Part shown: positions 61,390 to 64,000 of the stretch, piece by piece
How the letters are laid out: every line of letters starts with the position of its first letter
Position numbering within the stretch: the first letter of the stretch is position 1
Assembly (NCBI GenBank): GCA_964564545.1
Contig: CAZMBP010000051.1
Location: forward strand, 13,175 to 77,174
Direction of reading: 5' to 3'
Origin: CAJQQY01 sp964564545
GTDB taxonomy: Bacteria > Bacteroidota > Bacteroidia > Chitinophagales > Saprospiraceae
Length of the DNA stretch: 64,000 bases
Program-made: the position numbers and the translations under genes
Notes under the pieces: model-generated
Seen by the model: the letters and a program-made list of their open reading frames with translations, nothing else
Databases searched by the model: none
What the model was told of the DNA's origin: nothing

Positions 61390-61608
61390 TTATTTAACAA
61401 TAGTTACCTCACTACGTAATTTTCCAGTTTGCGAGCCACCATTGATAAAAACTTCTTCTCTAGCGAGTTCTCCATTGATAAATCCATTCCAATGTTCTCT
61501 AGTTACATTATATAAGGAATGTGTCTTTATTTTAGGACTACTTCCTTGATTTTTGAAAATGATAGAAAAATATGAAGTGAAATAGAGGAATAAATTCTTG
61601 CCGCTTAT
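61390..61608 (-). pseudogene. C-terminal remnant of an unrecognised gene
   Basis: A 72-codon open frame without any start codon ends at TAA (61392-61390). Its last part reads LYNVTREHWNGFINGELARE followed by EVFINGGSQTGKLRSEVTIVK. The composition is that of a real folded protein tail, not of random AT-rich translation. No upstream part is found, so it looks like the surviving 3' end of a deleted gene. Confidence 0.45.
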
Positions 61609-61668
61609 TTATGTTTTTACCGCTTATCTGCAGGTGTTACCGTTTATGTCTTAATACTTTCAAAAACT

Positions 61669-61720
61669 AAAATTGTTTAGTAAATTTGTTGAATATAAAA
61701 TTGTTTAGTAAATCTATTGG
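61669..61720. repeat. Two 24-bp direct repeats, 28 bp apart
   Basis: AAAATTGTTTAGTAAAT is exactly repeated at 61669 and 61697, each followed by a similar (T/C)T(G/A)TTG(A/G) tail. Just upstream lie three related short words, TTGCCGCTTAT, TTACCGCTTAT and TTACCGTTTAT. Confidence 0.65.
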
Positions 61721-62173
61721 ACATTTTTAAATGAGTCCCAATCTCCGTGTTAAAGATTTTAGAAGCAAATCTTCTAAAATTTCCTTCCCAATACCGTTTT
61801 ATAGAAAATTTCCAAGTATCTCACAGTAATGAGTTGAGAATGCATTGTGCAATCTTTTAATTCAATTTTTAGGTGAATTTTGTATTATCCAAAATATTAA
61901 CGCAGCCTTGCGTGAATGTTGCAGAATTGGAGAGCAATACACACCACCAACAATAACAATAATTTGAGAAAAGTTGAATTGAAGAAATTCTAATTTCTGA
62001 CATTGAATTTTTGCGACTTTCTTTTAATCACTAATAGATGATACTGTTAGTGACATTTGATTGTAATGCACAAAGTGAAATAAATTAATTTTTACAATAT
62101 AAAAAAGGTTTAAATACGACAGAGTAAAATACTTAATTACATCTAATTGTGGTGGTATTAATTTTTGATATTT

Positions 62174-62207
62174 CCTTTTAACCGTCAGGTAATGTACGGT
62201 TGAAAGG
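62174..62207 (+). promoter_or_regulatory. Stable hairpin in the leader of the giant surface-protein gene
   Basis: CCTTTTAACCGT pairs with ACGGTTGAAAGG (one G-U pair) around a 10-nt loop, without a T tract. It lies 147 bp before the first ATG (62355) and could be a leader structure or operator. Confidence 0.5.
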
Positions 62208-62354
62208 TAGGCTGTTTATGGCCATTACTTAAAGGAAATTACTCAACGAAACTTTAATGTTAATAGCTACAACGACAAAGAGTTTTGGTATCGATTTTCA
62301 CCTGATTAAACTTTATTTGATTGTCCTTAAAACTAAATTAAAACACTTTCTCAA

Positions 62355-64000
62355 ATGAACACGAAAAAAAATCCAAGGAACTTAATAGCAACGGATGTCC
62401 AAAAGTATTGGACAGGTGAAGTTGCTTTTTCACTTCCTCAATCGCCTTCCGAAAAAATACCTAGTCGAAAAATTAAGACTTCGCAAATAACACAAAAACA
62501 TAATTCAACACTTTTCAAAATTGATCTCATGGAAAAACTAACTTCTACAAAAAAACTTAAAAATTATTTATCGGGTCTGATGGCCTTTTTCTGGTTGTTG
62601 TTGATGCCAAGTATTGGGTGGGGGCAATTGTGTCCAGATATAATTGCAGAACCAACTAACATGGAGATTGATTTGCATTTTGAAGCAGGTAATAATCAAA
62701 ATGATGAAGATGCTGCTGGGGTTTTTCTTGCGGATAATCCCACGATAACAGTAAATGGGTTCGTTTATACTTATGATGGAAATCAAAATAATGGAACCTT
62801 GGCATATAACTGTACTACTTGTCCACCGGTGGCTCCTTCAGAACACGATGTAGCCTTTGGTATTGGTTGTGGATTTGAGTCAAATGATGGATGCTATGAT
62901 ATCCATTTTCTGCAGACTGAAATTACCAATAACTGTACCTCCGCCAATGGGTCGTTTACCTTTGTAGTTACTGATAAAGGAAATTGTGGTACGTATTCTA
63001 TTTCAGCTATTGGTCTCAATGGAAATAGTCAAAAGAATTTTAATACTGTGGCTGTAGGATCCACAGAGTCGTTCCTTGTACAGAATCAGACTAAAGCAGG
63101 TACGTGGATTTTTACCTTTACGGATGCTAATGGTAATGTGACAGGTGCTAATTATGATTATGTGATCGTGATAGAAGATCCCAATAATTCTGGTAGTTTT
63201 ATATCAGAATCTTGTACATCGACTACTGATTTAAATATTGTAAAAACCGTTGATCCAACGACTTTCACAGCTGCTGGAGAAACGCTTACCTATACATATT
63301 CTGTAACGACTACAGGTGGCAATATACTTGGACCTATTATGGTGATTGATGATTTAATTCCTACGGTCACTTATAGTACTGGGGATAATGTAATTATAGG
63401 TACTCTGGAAAGTAATGAAACTTGGGAGTACACCGGAACCTATATAACTACTGCGGATGATGTAGCTGCTGGAAGTGTTACTAATATAGCTTATGCTGCA
63501 GCTCCTTCTACCGCTTCTGATCCTACTTCAGCCACAGCGACATTGAATCTTTGCACTCCTTCTATTACCTGTCCAACAGGTGTGACAGTTAATTGTGGAG
63601 AAACTCCTTCTGCGCCAACAGTTTTTGATAATTGCGGAGATACAGGTGCTACTATAACCTCATCTAATTTATCACTTCCAGGTGCTTGTGGAGGTACAGG
63701 GACTATTGTTTGGACATTGAATACGACACCTCCAGCAACATGTACTCAAACTTTTACGGTGAATCCAGCAGCGGCTTTAGATTTTACAGGAGTAGATCAA
63801 GTAGCCGGGACAGTAGATTGCGACGGACTACCAGCAGTAGGAAGTACGTTTACGCATAGCAGCGGAACGGCACCATGTGTAAGGACAGCAACAATGACTT
63901 TGGCCGATTGGAGTGCAACGAATCCATATCCATGTGGAACAACTGGAGCGATTACGCTTACGTGGAATGGAACAGATAATTGTGGAGATGCGGTAACGCA
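62355..64000 (+). CDS. Giant surface protein with DUF11/HYR-type repeats (5' part)
   Basis: The frame is open from ATG 62355 to the window edge (548 codons so far). The signal-peptide core YLSGLMAFFWLLLMPSIGWGQ lies at about residues 72-92, so either the N-region is unusually long or translation starts at ATG 62529. After a first beta-domain comes a DUF11-type repeat (LNIVKTVDPTTFTAAGETLTY) and HYR-like modules (ITCPTGVTVNCGETPSAPTV; FDNCGDTGATI). Such proteins of Saprospiria-like bacteria run to thousands of residues, are rich in disulfides and end in a T9SS domain. An adhesin or gliding role is likely. The 3' end is missing. Confidence 0.85.
   Translation, partial: MNTKKNPRNLIATDVQKYWTGEVAFSLPQSPSEKIPSRKIKTSQITQKHNSTLFKIDLMEKLTSTKKLKNYLSGLMAFFWLLLMPSIGWGQLCPDIIAEPTNMEIDLHFEAGNNQNDEDAAGVFLADNPTITVNGFVYTYDGNQNNGTLAYNCTTCPPVAPSEHDVAFGIGCGFESNDGCYDIHFLQTEITNNCTSANGSFTFVVTDKGNCGTYSISAIGLNGNSQKNFNTVAVGSTESFLVQNQTKAGTWIFTFTDANGNVTGANYDYVIVIEDPNNSGSFISESCTSTTDLNIVKTVDPTTFTAAGETLTYTYSVTTTGGNILGPIMVIDDLIPTVTYSTGDNVIIGTLESNETWEYTGTYITTADDVAAGSVTNIAYAAAPSTASDPTSATATLNLCTPSITCPTGVTVNCGETPSAPTVFDNCGDTGATITSSNLSLPGACGGTGTIVWTLNTTPPATCTQTFTVNPAAALDFTGVDQVAGTVDCDGLPAVGSTFTHSSGTAPCVRTATMTLADWSATNPYPCGTTGAITLTWNGTDNCGDAVT

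Larger units (their letters stand above)
61272..62354. other. 1083-bp region without an intact gene
   Basis: It holds a decayed minus-strand coding remnant (61390-61608), two 24-bp direct repeats (61669-61720), a hairpin at 61755-61781 (GATTTTAGAAG with CTTCTAAAATT) and a strong hairpin at 62174-62207. The rest is AT-rich and featureless. It probably serves in part as the long upstream region of the giant surface-protein gene. Confidence 0.6.

Noticed and set aside
61612..61730. CRISPR-like array
   Set aside because: Only two 24-bp repeats with a 4-bp gap are present. There are no spacers of regular size and no cas genes.
1..64000. tRNA, rRNA or large integrated element
   Set aside because: No cloverleaf with the conserved GTTC-type arm, no rRNA-like block, no integrase or transposase and no flanking att-like repeats were seen on reading both strands.

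Overview
The window looks like a chromosomal segment of a marine or environmental Bacteroidota bacterium, probably near the Saprospiria/Lewinella group (the lineage is inference). It is AT-rich. Several genes are preceded by TAnnTTTG -7 boxes, the Bacteroidota promoter type. Three secreted proteins end in type IX secretion (T9SS) sorting domains, and a T9SS plug-protein gene is present. I see no rRNA, tRNA, CRISPR array, transposase or prophage module.

Layout. 1-5.7 kb: end of a DUF1579-like gene, gamma-carbonic-anhydrase-like protein, T9SS plug protein, DoxX, thioesterase, saccharopine-dehydrogenase-like reductase and a TerB-like protein. 5.9-8.5 kb: a Wzz-like co-polymerase next to an O-antigen ligase/polymerase, without glycosyltransferases. 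8.7-16.1 kb: aspartoacylase-type hydrolase, carboxypeptidase-regulatory-domain protein, GNAT/FemAB-like protein, Omp85 protein, HemW and a NYN protein. 16.2-24.4 kb: a propeller sensor fused to an adenylate cyclase, a lone response regulator, a bacterial PH-like protein, the remnant of a propeller sensor, an unrecognised 477-residue protein, a DUF5655 protein and an FG-GAP protein. 24.7-31 kb: TonB-dependent receptor, thioredoxin-like protein, Sua5/YwlC, porin-like protein and cytochrome c. 31-45 kb: PEP carboxykinase, a 1309-residue T9SS repeat protein, an acetyl-CoA hydrolase/transferase operon, Kelch-T9SS protein, PI-PLC lipoprotein and a second large T9SS protein. 45-55 kb: TPR histidine kinase, a carbohydrate cluster (GH106-like and GH28), a pentapeptide-repeat membrane protein and an SDR/DUF2867 protein. 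55-61.3 kb: holin-4-type membrane protein, HPF/RaiA, outer-membrane barrel, MscS channel, tyrosine phosphatase and aldehyde dehydrogenase. 61.3-64 kb: about 1.1 kb with no intact gene, then the start of a giant HYR/DUF11-type surface protein that runs off the window.

Two signals run across the window. First, there are at least nine long imperfect palindromes of 60-205 bp in several sequence families. They sit at gene ends, between convergent genes or in 5' leaders. Some supply stop codons, and one supplies the start region of a neighbouring gene. One family has three copies here. Second, 16-bp TGA-N6-TCA operators of CRP/FNR type lie between cytochrome c and pckA, before the acetyl-CoA hydrolase/T9SS pair and before the PI-PLC gene. 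This suggests one regulator coordinates anaplerosis, acetate metabolism, respiration and some secreted proteins.
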